Source of the DNA: JAJAZB01 sp964244295
GTDB taxonomy: Bacteria > Bacteroidota > Bacteroidia > Cytophagales > Spirosomataceae
Assembly: GCA_964244295.1 (NCBI GenBank)
Contig: CAXTIG010000002.1
Span: 62,001 to 126,000, forward strand
Direction of reading: 5' to 3'
Length of the DNA stretch: 64,000 nucleotides
Shown here: positions 9,078-16,528 of the stretch, piece after piece
Layout: the number at the start of each line of letters is the position of its first letter
How positions within the stretch are numbered: the first letter of the stretch is position 1
Position numbers and translations under genes: made by a program
The notes under the pieces: generated by a model
The model's database searches: none
What the model was told of the DNA's origin: nothing
Seen by the model: the letters and a program-made list of their open reading frames with translations, nothing else

Positions 9078-9139
9078 CGTCCCGGCCCTGCTCCGTAGCG
9101 TAGGGTTTAAACCCTACGCTACGGAGCAGGGCCGGGACG
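9078..9139. repeat. Perfect 62-bp palindrome with no loop
   Basis: Bases 9078-9108 are the exact reverse complement of 9109-9139. The centre is CGTAGGGTTTAAACCCTACG. It lies between the stop of pepT (9154) and the start of the DUF3298 lipoprotein gene (9061), both on the minus strand. It would therefore form a long hairpin at the 3' end of the pepT mRNA and 17 bp before the next start codon. Confidence 0.95.
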
Positions 9140-9153
9140 AAGTGGTTTTAGAC

Positions 9154-10404
9154 TCAACTTTTTTCCTCCCAAATCGCACACAAATGCACAATCGTCGCCA
9201 CGGCGGCTTCCATGTCCTGCACCGACACCCACTCGTGTTTGGAGTGAAAGGCGTGTTCACCCGCGAACAGGTTGGGGCAGGGCAGGCCCATGAACGACAA
9301 CCGGGAGCCGTCGGTACCGCCCCGGATGCTCATCCGCTTCGGCTCCAGACCGGCCCGGCGGATGGCCTCTTCGGCGTAGTCGCTCACGGCGGGGTGCTGG
9401 TCGAGAATTTCCTTCATGTTGCGGTACTGCTCGGCTACGGTCAGTTCGGCGCGGGAATGGGGGTACGCTTTCACCACCTCGTCGGTCAGCGTGCGGAGCA
9501 GTTCTTCGTGGCGGAGCAGCCCTTGTTCGGTAAAATCACGGATGATGAAATCGACGCTGGCTTTCTCGACCGTGCCGCTGATGCCCACCGGATGCACGAA
9601 GCCCTCGCGGCCCGCCGTGGTTTCGGGCGAAAGCAAGTCTTTCGGAAGTTTCGCCACCAACTCAGCGGCCATTTTCAGCGCACTTTCCAGTTTTCCTTTG
9701 GCAAAACCGGGGTGGGCGCTCACGCCGTGGAAGGTGATTTTCACGCCGTCGGCGGAGAAAGTTTCGTCTTCAATCGAACCCCGCGTTTCCCCGTCCACCG
9801 TGTAGCCGTAAGCGGCACCGAGTTTTTTCAAATCCACGTTCGTCGCGCCCTGCCCGATTTCTTCGTCGGGCGTAAACAGGATTTTGATGGTGCCGTGCTT
9901 TACTTCCGGGTGGCTGAGGAGGTAGTGGGCGGCGTCCATGATTTCGGCTACACCCGCCTTGTTGTCGGCTCCGAGCAGGGTCAGTCCGCTGGCAGTGATG
10001 ATGTCGTGGCCGTGCTGGTCTTTCAAATCGGGGTGTTCAGCCTCGCGAATCACCTGGGTGAGGTCGTCGGGCAGGACGAGATTGCGGCCATCGTAAGCAG
10101 GGTGAACAATCGGCTTCACGCCTTTTCCCGACGAATCGGGCGAGGTATCGACGTGCGAGCAAAAGCAGATGACCGGTACCGGCTTCGATGAATTGGCGGG
10201 CAACGTAGCGTACACGTAGCCGAATACGTCGAGGTGGGCGTCGGCGAGGCCCATCGCGCGTAATTCGTCCACCAGGAGGCGGCTGAGGTCTTTTTGTTTG
10301 GCGGTGGAAGGGAAGGTCTCGGAATGCGGGTCGGACTGGGTGTCGATTTGCACGTAACGCAGAAAGCGCTCGGTGACGGTGTTTTCGTAACGGGTCAGGG
10401 GCAT
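9154..10404 (-). CDS. pepT: Peptidase T (tripeptide aminopeptidase)
   Basis: A 416-residue cytoplasmic M20 metallopeptidase that removes N-terminal residues from tripeptides. The start at 10404 (MPLTRYENTVTERFLRYVQ) matches the family; a further in-frame start nine codons upstream is less likely. Zinc and catalytic motifs are present: CSHVDTSPD (His and Asp), LLGADNKAG (bridging Asp), TPDEEIGQG (catalytic Glu pair), YTVDGE, and the C-terminal GEHAFHSKHEWVSVQDM with the last His ligand. RGGTDGSRLSFMGLPCPN is also typical of PepT. It is monocistronic between a repeat-rich leader and the 62-bp palindrome. Confidence 0.95.
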   Translation of the reverse strand: MPLTRYENTVTERFLRYVQIDTQSDPHSETFPSTAKQKDLSRLLVDELRAMGLADAHLDVFGYVYATLPANSSKPVPVICFCSHVDTSPDSSGKGVKPIVHPAYDGRNLVLPDDLTQVIREAEHPDLKDQHGHDIITASGLTLLGADNKAGVAEIMDAAHYLLSHPEVKHGTIKILFTPDEEIGQGATNVDLKKLGAAYGYTVDGETRGSIEDETFSADGVKITFHGVSAHPGFAKGKLESALKMAAELVAKLPKDLLSPETTAGREGFVHPVGISGTVEKASVDFIIRDFTEQGLLRHEELLRTLTDEVVKAYPHSRAELTVAEQYRNMKEILDQHPAVSDYAEEAIRRAGLEPKRMSIRGGTDGSRLSFMGLPCPNLFAGEHAFHSKHEWVSVQDMEAAVATIVHLCAIWEEKS

Positions 10405-10428
10405 GGAGCAGGGCCGGTGTTGACTGAA

Positions 10429-10436
10429 CAAACTTA
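10429..10436 (-). promoter_or_regulatory. Possible -7 element TAAGTTTG for pepT
   Basis: Read on the minus strand, TAAGTTTG matches TAnnTTTG and lies 24 bp before the pepT ATG. No clear -33 element is present, so the call is tentative. Confidence 0.38.
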
Positions 10437-10552
10437 GGGCATTCCCGCTTAATTCCGGCAGCGTGCCGCCTGGCAGCGTTTAAACCAACTCTTTTTTTCG
10501 GGGAAACCTCCCCCGTGGATTTTTTTGGACTAATTTCGCCGCGACTCTTCGC

Positions 10553-10740
10553 GGTTTGAGGGTTTGAAGGTTTGACTGGGTTTGACTGGGTTTGAAGGTT
10601 TGAGGGTTTGACTGGGTTTGAAGATTTGACAGGGTTCGAGGAGGATTTTCCTTCAACCCTCCAAACTTCTTCAAACCCAGTCAAACCGTCAAACTTTCAA
10701 ACCTCTTCAGATCTTCAAACCCAGTCAAACCCTCAAACTC
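10553..10740. repeat. Low-complexity GGTTTGA word array forming a 90-bp imperfect inverted repeat
   Basis: The left part (10553-10643) is a run of GGTTTGA units in variants such as CTGGGTTTGA, AGGTTTGA and GGGTTTGA. The right part (10651-10740) is made of the complementary words TCAAACC and CCAGTCAAAC, so the whole can fold on itself. It fills most of the 355-bp gap between divergent pepT (10404) and gltA (10760) and ends 20 bp before the gltA ATG. There are no spacers of constant length, so it is not a CRISPR array. Nothing coding is seen in the gap. Confidence 0.85.
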
Positions 10741-10759
10741 CCTAACCTTTCCCCTTTGT

Positions 10760-12049
10760 ATGGCTGATTTTGCAGAACTCTCGCTGGAAGGCAAAACCTA
10801 CCAGTTTCCTACCGTCGTCGGAACGGAAGACGAAAAGGCAATCGACATCAACGCCCTCCGCGACCAGACCGGCTACGTCACCCTCGATTCGGGCTACAAA
10901 AACACGGGGGCCACCCGCAGCGCGATTACCTTCCTCGACGGCGAGCAGGGCATCCTGCGCTACCGGGGCTATTCCATCGAAGAACTGGCCGAAAAATCGA
11001 GTTTTCTCGAAGTCGCCTACCTGCTGATTTACGGGACGCTACCCACGACGGAACAATTCAACGGGTTCGAAGGGGAAATCCGCCGCCACACGATTGTGAA
11101 CGAAGACATGCGGAAGATCTTCGAGGGTTTTCCCGTCAACGCCCACCCGATGGGCGTGCTTTCCTCGCTCGTGTGCGCGATGAGCGCGTTTTACCAGGGC
11201 GACAGCGGCAAAGACGACCACCTCAACATCATCCGGCTGCTGGCAAAAATGCCGACGATGGCGACCTGGAGCTACAAAAAATCGCAGGGCCACCCCATCA
11301 ATTACCCCAACAACCACCTCGACTACACCACGAACTTCCTCAACATGATGTTCGCGCTGCCCGTCGAGCCGTACCACGTGGACCCGGTCGTGGCGAGTGC
11401 GTTGAACAAACTGCTGATTCTCCACGCCGACCACGAGCAAAACTGCTCCACCTCCACGGTGCGGCTGGTGGGTTCGTCGCGGGCCAATTTGTTTTCCTCG
11501 ATTTCCTCGGGCATCAACGCGCTCTGGGGGCCGCTGCACGGCGGGGCCAACCAGGAGGTCATCGAAATGCTGGAGGACATCAAAAACGACGGCGGCGACA
11601 CGAAGAAGTACATCGCGATGGCGAAGGACAAAAACAGCGGGTTCCGGCTCATGGGCTTCGGACACCGGGTGTACAAAAACTTCGACCCCCGCGCCCGCAT
11701 CATCAAAAAAGCCGCCGACGACGTGCTGCGGCAGTTGAACGTCAACGACCCGACGCTCATCATCGCCCAGGAACTCGAAGCCGCCGCCCTCAACGACGAA
11801 TACTTCGTAGCCCGCAAGCTCTACCCCAACGTCGATTTTTATTCAGGAATCATCTACCGCGCCCTGGGCATCCCGACGAATATGTTCACCGTCATGTTCG
11901 CCCTGGGCCGCCTGCCCGGCTGGATTGCGCAGTGGAAAGAAATGCGCGAGGCGAAAGAACCCATCGGCCGCCCGCGCCAGATTTACGTCGGGGCTACGGA
12001 ACGCGCTTACGTGCCGATGGCGGAGCGGTTCCAGTTTTCGGAGAAATAG
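10760..12049 (+). CDS. gltA: Citrate synthase
   Basis: A 429-residue type II citrate synthase, condensing acetyl-CoA and oxaloacetate in the TCA cycle. Active-site segments are LHADHEQNCSTSTVRLVGSS (catalytic His), GPLHGGANQEV (second His), GFGHRVYKNFDPRARI (oxaloacetate-binding His/Arg), and VDFYSGIIYRALG with the catalytic Asp. The C terminus has FALGRLPGWIAQWKEM and GRPRQIYVG. The N-terminal beta domain of the hexameric Gram-negative form is present. It is monocistronic, preceded by the word array and followed by a strong terminator. Confidence 0.97.
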   Translation: MADFAELSLEGKTYQFPTVVGTEDEKAIDINALRDQTGYVTLDSGYKNTGATRSAITFLDGEQGILRYRGYSIEELAEKSSFLEVAYLLIYGTLPTTEQFNGFEGEIRRHTIVNEDMRKIFEGFPVNAHPMGVLSSLVCAMSAFYQGDSGKDDHLNIIRLLAKMPTMATWSYKKSQGHPINYPNNHLDYTTNFLNMMFALPVEPYHVDPVVASALNKLLILHADHEQNCSTSTVRLVGSSRANLFSSISSGINALWGPLHGGANQEVIEMLEDIKNDGGDTKKYIAMAKDKNSGFRLMGFGHRVYKNFDPRARIIKKAADDVLRQLNVNDPTLIIAQELEAAALNDEYFVARKLYPNVDFYSGIIYRALGIPTNMFTVMFALGRLPGWIAQWKEMREAKEPIGRPRQIYVGATERAYVPMAERFQFSEK

Positions 12050-12070
12050 TCAAAGTTTGATTCATAAAAA

Positions 12071-12105
12071 ACGCCCCGCTGAATGTTCAGCGGAGCGTTC
12101 TTTTA
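12071..12105 (+). terminator. gltA terminator
   Basis: A 13-bp stem with one mismatch (ACGCCCCGCTGAA, 2-nt loop, TTCAGCGGAGCGT) is followed by TCTTTTATTC. It lies 22 bp after the gltA stop. The tail overlaps the stop codon that the degraded toxin gene on the other strand would originally have used (12103-12105). Confidence 0.85.
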
Positions 12106-12431
12106 TTCTTTGCACAACAGCTTGACTTCTTGGTACAGGTTCGGGTGAATCCGAAAACCATCAGGTCTAAGGCGAGGGTGATGGCTTCGGCTTCACCGGG
12201 GTCTAATCGGGTTCGCAGCGTCCGGAACAATTCCTGGTCGGTACAAGCTTTTTCAATCACCCAAGCTGCTTCGCGTACTTCCCGGTCGCCGGGCCTGCCC
12301 CGGCCTTTCTGAGTTAACTCCTTGAAAACCGTGGGCGGAATGAAAATTTCCCCGTAAAGCTCCCGGAGTAGTTCGAAGCGGCCAATGGCAGCCAGCCCAA
12401 CCAGGGGTGAGGCGTCACTGACGACAATCAT
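12103..12431 (-). pseudogene. Internally deleted DUF3368 PIN-domain toxin
   Basis: The N-terminal part is a clear DUF3368 PIN nuclease: VVSDASPLVGLAAIG with the first catalytic Asp, then FIPPTVFKELTQ and LDPGEAEAITLALDL with the acidic pair. After LALDL the reading frame turns into unrelated residues and runs through the gltA terminator. Two frames over, the same DNA reads PDGFRIHPNLYQEVKLLCKE followed by a stop at 12103-12105. This matches the usual C-terminal tail of DUF3368 proteins (GF-I-P-LY-EVL). The roughly 40 residues between, which normally carry the last catalytic Asp and the LIDER-G-R-A segment, are gone. I infer an out-of-frame internal deletion that killed the toxin. The intact antitoxin gene overlaps its start by 4 bp. 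Confidence 0.75.
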
Positions 12432-12670
12432 GATTCGGCTGCGTCGATGGTTTTCAGGTCCTCGTAAAAATCATCGACGGCGTAATGAACGTAAATACCC
12501 CGTTTGCCCAATTCTTGTTGAAAATCGTAAATGGCAATATCGGCGAGGTGACTACCCCCGGCCATACTGACCAAGCCTTTTTCGTAGAGAAGGGCAGCGA
12601 GTTCGATTTTAAACTCCGCTTCTGAAAGCCCCGTTCGGCCAATCACGTTGTCGGGCAGCGTCAGTTGCAT
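12428..12670 (-). CDS. UPF0175 family antitoxin
   Basis: An 80-residue protein of the UPF0175 family, the usual partner of DUF3368 PIN toxins. Recognisable parts are LSEAEFKIELAALLYEKGLVSMA (helical core) and the conserved YDFQQELGKRGIYVHY segment near residues 48-63. The stop overlaps the toxin start by four bases (ATGA), the classical arrangement for translational coupling in these modules. Because the toxin is disrupted, this antitoxin is probably an orphan that may still bind DNA or protect against related toxins. Confidence 0.82.
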   Translation of the reverse strand: MQLTLPDNVIGRTGLSEAEFKIELAALLYEKGLVSMAGGSHLADIAIYDFQQELGKRGIYVHYAVDDFYEDLKTIDAAES

Positions 12671-12696
12671 GGCTAGGAGTCAGTTGGTGCTTACGT

Positions 12697-12728
12697 CAAA
12701 TATCGGCAGAAATGCCGCTGATGCCAAA
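12697..12728 (-). promoter_or_regulatory. Possible promoter of the UPF0175/DUF3368 module
   Basis: On the minus strand, TTTG (12725-12728) is followed after 20 nt by GATATTTG (12697-12704), one mismatch from TAnnTTTG. It sits 26 bp before the antitoxin ATG. Spacing fits Bacteroidota promoters. Confidence 0.4.
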
Positions 12729-12777
12729 CGGCAATTTTTCACCATCGTCCCGCTGCTCCGGCAGAGGTGCCATGCGC

Positions 12778-14325
12778 TTATTTCACCAACGCCCGCAGGT
12801 GCGTGGCGATGGTACCCAAATCGTAGCTGGTGCCTTCCCCTTGCGTCCCCCAGTTGACGGCCACCAACTGCCCGTGCTGGTTGAAAACCGGTGCCCCGCT
12901 GGTGCCGTGTTCGGTAAAGGAATTGTACTGCACATCGTACTGGTCTTTGATTTGGCTGACCTTTCCCGGTAAAAACGTAGCCTTCAACTTTTTATCGGCG
13001 TTGTTGATGCCCCGTTCTTCGGCGCTGGGAAAACTGACGATGAGCACGTCGTCGCCTTCGTGGATGTCTTCGGGTTTGTCAATGATGGCACTCTCCCGTA
13101 CGGCGGTGCAGCCCGCCGGCAGTTGTTTGCTGCGAAGCTGAAGCAGGCCGATGTCCACTTTCACATCGGTCGCCGCCCGAACCAGGTCGCAGGGGAGGGC
13201 CACTTCCTCCCAGTTGCTGACGTTGACCGGGGTTTCGTTGGGCACGATGCCCACGAAGGCAAACCGGCCTTCGTCGAAATTGGGGCGCAATCCGTTCCGG
13301 GCGTCCTGGTAAAAACGGTTCCACAGGCTCAGGTAGGTCTCGAAGCTCAGAAAGCCGGTGGCCGCGTAGCCGCTTTTGTAGTACGCTTCTTTATTGGAAA
13401 AATGCCCCAACTGCCCGTCGCTCGTGGTCAGGCTGAATAATTGGTTGAGGGTCTTGTTTTTGGGAATCCAGGGCGCGGCCACGTGGCGGTTGGTCACGAC
13501 GAGGCCCTCATCTTCCAGGAAAAAACCTGAGCCAAAACTACCAAACGCGGCGATTTCGAGCTTATCGGCTTTTTCCTGAAAATCCACGTACCCGTTCCGA
13601 CCCACGTAAAACCGGGGTTTGTCGCCGTGTTTGTACACGAAAAAATACTTCGTGTAAATCATCCCCACACTGTGCCGGTAGCGTTCGGCGGGGGGCTGGT
13701 TGGGCCGAAGGGCGAAGTACCCCAGGCCGAGCAGCAACAGCGCCGCCAGGCCGTACCACAGTCGCCGATCCCTGGTTTGGAGAAACGTCAGGTCGAAGGG
13801 ATTGGGACGGGGCACCCGGTTCCAGTCGAGCCGGGCCTCCTCGCCGAAGGTCACGGCATCCCCCCGCCGAACGGGAAACTGGGTGTAGGAAGCAATCCGG
13901 ACGCCGTTGACGAACGTCCCGTTCATGCTCTGGTCCTGGAGAAACAGCTTGCCGTGTTTGTCGACCAACAACGCCGCGTGGTAGCGGCTGACGCGGTCGT
14001 GGGAAACGACTATGGCGTTGTCGGGCTCGCGCCCGATGGAGTAACTGGCCTTGATGTCGGGACGCGGGCCAAGCACGGGGACGCGGTTCCAGTCGAGGGG
14101 GGCCACGTTGGCAAACAGCACGGCATCGCCCCGGCGAAGGGGCGTTTCCACGTCACGGGTCAGGGGTCGGCCGTTGAGGGTGGTGCCGTTGGTGCTTTTG
14201 TCGGTGAGGCTGAGGCGACCATCGTCGTAGAGCTTCAGTTCGGCGTGGAGGCCGCTGAGGCGATGGGTGGGATCGGGAATAACGATCCGGTTGTCGGGGT
14301 CGCGGCCAAGGCTGAGGAGTTGCAT
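12778..14325 (-). CDS. Membrane-anchored trypsin-like protease with two FHA domains
   Basis: A 515-residue protein with two cytoplasmic FHA domains, one transmembrane helix and a periplasmic trypsin-like domain. FHA1 (about residues 1-75) shows LGRDPDNRIVI, RLSGLHAEL and KSTNGTTLNG. FHA2 (about 90-165) shows SIGREPDNAIVV, RVSRYHAAL and QSMNGTFVNG. Both keep the Arg, Ser, His and Asn of phosphothreonine pockets. The helix WYGLAALLLLGLGYFAL lies near residue 190. The protease triad reads His281 (VVTNRHVA), Asp391 (VKVDIGLLQ) and Ser476 (GTSGAPVFN). With the N terminus inside, the protease faces the periplasm. It is the last gene of a five-gene phosphosignalling unit, so kinase output is likely to be sensed by its FHA domains. 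Substrates are unknown. Confidence 0.9.
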   Translation of the reverse strand: MQLLSLGRDPDNRIVIPDPTHRLSGLHAELKLYDDGRLSLTDKSTNGTTLNGRPLTRDVETPLRRGDAVLFANVAPLDWNRVPVLGPRPDIKASYSIGREPDNAIVVSHDRVSRYHAALLVDKHGKLFLQDQSMNGTFVNGVRIASYTQFPVRRGDAVTFGEEARLDWNRVPRPNPFDLTFLQTRDRRLWYGLAALLLLGLGYFALRPNQPPAERYRHSVGMIYTKYFFVYKHGDKPRFYVGRNGYVDFQEKADKLEIAAFGSFGSGFFLEDEGLVVTNRHVAAPWIPKNKTLNQLFSLTTSDGQLGHFSNKEAYYKSGYAATGFLSFETYLSLWNRFYQDARNGLRPNFDEGRFAFVGIVPNETPVNVSNWEEVALPCDLVRAATDVKVDIGLLQLRSKQLPAGCTAVRESAIIDKPEDIHEGDDVLIVSFPSAEERGINNADKKLKATFLPGKVSQIKDQYDVQYNSFTEHGTSGAPVFNQHGQLVAVNWGTQGEGTSYDLGTIATHLRALVK

Positions 14326-14354
14326 CGCAGGTCGGGTTGAGGTCGAAGGGAAGG

Positions 14355-15527
14355 TTACAAGTCGCGGTCGGTAGGAATGGGGGCGGGGGAAAGCAGCGCC
14401 CCCGGTCGGGTGCCCCGGCGGACTTTTTTCCCCGAATCGGCGGGGGAAGCGAGGGTCGGGGGGGCGTTCAGGCCCTTCGGAGGCGGGCTAAGTTCCGGTT
14501 TTCCGCTGGGGGGGGCTGCTTTTTTGCGCCGCAGGGCCTGCCGAACCGCCGGGTCGTCGAGCAGACGGCGCAGGCTGTCGCGCTCGGTAGTCAGGACATC
14601 GCGGAGGCGTCTCAGTTTTTTGGTTTCGGCCACCAGCGCCCGCCGTTCGGTGGCCTGGCGGGGGGCGGACACCAGTCGTTCGTAGGCGATGAACGCCAGG
14701 GCCAGGGCCAGCAACAGGCCGGGTACCCGCCGCATGATTTCGGGCCAGCGCGAAGCGAGGGGTTTCCCTGTCGTACCGCCCGCCGAAGTGCCACACTCCA
14801 CCAGGGCCGCCGTGAGGTTGTCGTGGTCGCCGCCCTGGCGAAATCCGTACTCGTCCACGCGGTCCACCAACTGCGTCACCAGGCGCTCGACGGGGTCATC
14901 ACTGGCGAGCCAGCCCAGGAAAAGCTCCTCCGGTACCGCCCCGCTTACGCCGTCGGTGCAGAGCAGAAAGCGGTCGCCCGGCTGGTAGGGCTGGGGATCC
15001 TGCAGTTCCACCTCCACGTCGGGTTTGATGCCCAGGGCGCGCAGAATCACGTTGGCGTCTTCCGAGAGGCGGGCCTGTTCTTCGTTGAGGATGCCGCGTT
15101 TCACCAACTCGAAAACTTTCGAGTGATCGGTGGTGCGAAACACCACCTTGCCTTTTCGTAACTGATAAATACGGCTGTCGCCCGCGTGCGCGAGGGTGGC
15201 GTGGGTTTCCTGGAGCAAGAGGGCCGTGACGGTGGTGCCCATGCCCCGCAGGCTGGCGTCGTGCTGACTGCGCTGGAATAATTCCCGGTTGGCTTCCCGG
15301 ATGGCGTTCAGCAGCGCCGTCGCCCCGTTGGGTTCCGCCGACTGCTGAACGCCCCGCAGGATGAGATCGACGGCCATGCGCGAGGCCGTCGAACCGCCCC
15401 GTGCCCCGCCCATGCCGTCGCAGACCAGCACCAGCAGGCCGTACCGCGTGACCAGCGACCCGGCCGCGTCCTGTTGCTCCGTGCGACCCCCGATTCGCTC
15501 GGCCAGTTGGAAAGAGTAGGAAAGCAT
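14355..15527 (-). CDS. PP2C-family protein phosphatase with membrane anchor and periplasmic coil
   Basis: A 390-residue protein. Residues 1-240 form a metal-dependent PP2C Ser/Thr phosphatase: GRTEQQDA, VCDGMGGARGG, MGTTVTALLL, HAGDSRIYQLR, ILRALG, RFLLCTDGVSG and GDHDNLTAALV. A single transmembrane helix (PGLLLALALAFIAYERLV) near residue 265 is followed by a predicted coiled coil rich in Arg, Leu and Glu (RALVAETKKLRRLRDVLTTE) and then a Pro/Ser-rich tail. The catalytic domain is cytoplasmic and would oppose the kinases encoded just upstream. It lies 29 bp upstream of the FHA-protease gene and 42 bp downstream of the tail-anchored kinase gene. Confidence 0.92.
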   Translation of the reverse strand: MLSYSFQLAERIGGRTEQQDAAGSLVTRYGLLVLVCDGMGGARGGSTASRMAVDLILRGVQQSAEPNGATALLNAIREANRELFQRSQHDASLRGMGTTVTALLLQETHATLAHAGDSRIYQLRKGKVVFRTTDHSKVFELVKRGILNEEQARLSEDANVILRALGIKPDVEVELQDPQPYQPGDRFLLCTDGVSGAVPEELFLGWLASDDPVERLVTQLVDRVDEYGFRQGGDHDNLTAALVECGTSAGGTTGKPLASRWPEIMRRVPGLLLALALAFIAYERLVSAPRQATERRALVAETKKLRRLRDVLTTERDSLRRLLDDPAVRQALRRKKAAPPSGKPELSPPPKGLNAPPTLASPADSGKKVRRGTRPGALLSPAPIPTDRDL

Positions 15528-15569
15528 GGCAGAGTTGAGTTTAAAAATGGAGTTTGAACGTCGATGAAT

Positions 15570-16526
15570 TTAACCAAACAAGGAGCGGATCAGCAGGCGA
15601 ATCAGCACCACGGCCAGGATCGCCAGGCCGATCCGCAACCACCGGGGCAAACTCTCCAGGCCGGGCGATGGGACGGTAAGCGCTCGCTGAAGAGCCGTTT
15701 TCATCACCTGGGCGGAGGGGTAGCGGCGCGGGGGGTCTTTTTCCGTGGCCCGGCGCAGCACTTCGTACAGCGACGCGGGCAACAGCGGGTGGGCGGGCAG
15801 GGGCATCTTCACCTGCATTTCCATCACGTCGAAATCGCTGGGGGCATCGAAGGGGGCCTTGCCGGTCAGGAGTTCGTACAGCGTGATGCCCACCGCGTAG
15901 AGGTCGGTGGACGGGCCAATGCGGTCGGGGTCGCCCCGGATTTGCTCCGGGGCCGAGTAGTGCGGAGTGCCGAGTTTCACGCCCGCACGGGTGAGGCGCT
16001 GCCCGCCCGCCACGCTGGCGACGCCCAGGTCGAGCAGCACGAGGCTGGGTTCGGCACTGCCCGCCCGCCGCAGCATCAGGTTGGCGGGTTTGATGTCGCG
16101 GTGTACCACCGGCGGTTGCTGGCCGTGCAGCACCTGGAGGGCGTCGAGCAGCGGCACCGCGATGCGCTCCACCACGTAGCGCCGGTGGTCGGGGGTGCCG
16201 GGTGGACCGGCAGGAAGTTTATCGAGGCTTTGCCCGTCGATAAAGTCCGAAATCAGGTGATAAATGCCCCCGGCCTCGACAAAATCGAGCATCCGCACCA
16301 GGTGCGGGTGCTCAAACCGCAGCGAAGCCTCGCGGGCCGCCCGTTGCACCACCTGCGGGGTTTGGGTGAGTTCGCGGTGAATTACCTTCACGGCCACCCG
16401 GCGGCGGGTGCCGAGGTCGAGGCCCACGAACACGCGCCCCATGCCCCCTTCGCCGATAAAATTGGCGCGGTCGTAGGGGTTGAAGGCGTAGGTGCCGTGC
16501 TTGCCGTGGAGGAGGATGTCGGGCAT
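15570..16526 (-). CDS. Tail-anchored Ser/Thr protein kinase
   Basis: A 318-residue Hanks-type kinase. The start at 16526 (MPDILLHGKHGTYAF) is chosen because it aligns with the paralogous kinase upstream and leaves a 2-bp gap; a longer in-frame extension would overlap that gene. Motifs: glycine loop IGEGGMGRVFVG, VAVKVI lysine, catalytic loop HRDIKPANLML (Lys146), DLG in place of DFG (LLDLGVASV), GTPHYSAPEQI activation segment and DLYAVGITLYELLTGKAPF. The last 25 residues form a hydrophobic anchor (IGLAILAVVLIRLLI). There is no periplasmic sensor, so it may act together with the Sel1-bearing kinase. All catalytic residues are present. Confidence 0.93.
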   Translation of the reverse strand: MPDILLHGKHGTYAFNPYDRANFIGEGGMGRVFVGLDLGTRRRVAVKVIHRELTQTPQVVQRAAREASLRFEHPHLVRMLDFVEAGGIYHLISDFIDGQSLDKLPAGPPGTPDHRRYVVERIAVPLLDALQVLHGQQPPVVHRDIKPANLMLRRAGSAEPSLVLLDLGVASVAGGQRLTRAGVKLGTPHYSAPEQIRGDPDRIGPSTDLYAVGITLYELLTGKAPFDAPSDFDVMEMQVKMPLPAHPLLPASLYEVLRRATEKDPPRRYPSAQVMKTALQRALTVPSPGLESLPRWLRIGLAILAVVLIRLLIRSLFG

Positions 16527-16528
16527 GA

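Noticed and set aside
10553..10740. CRISPR-like array before gltA
   Set aside because: Units are only 7-10 nt, degenerate and contiguous, without unique spacers, and no cas genes are present.
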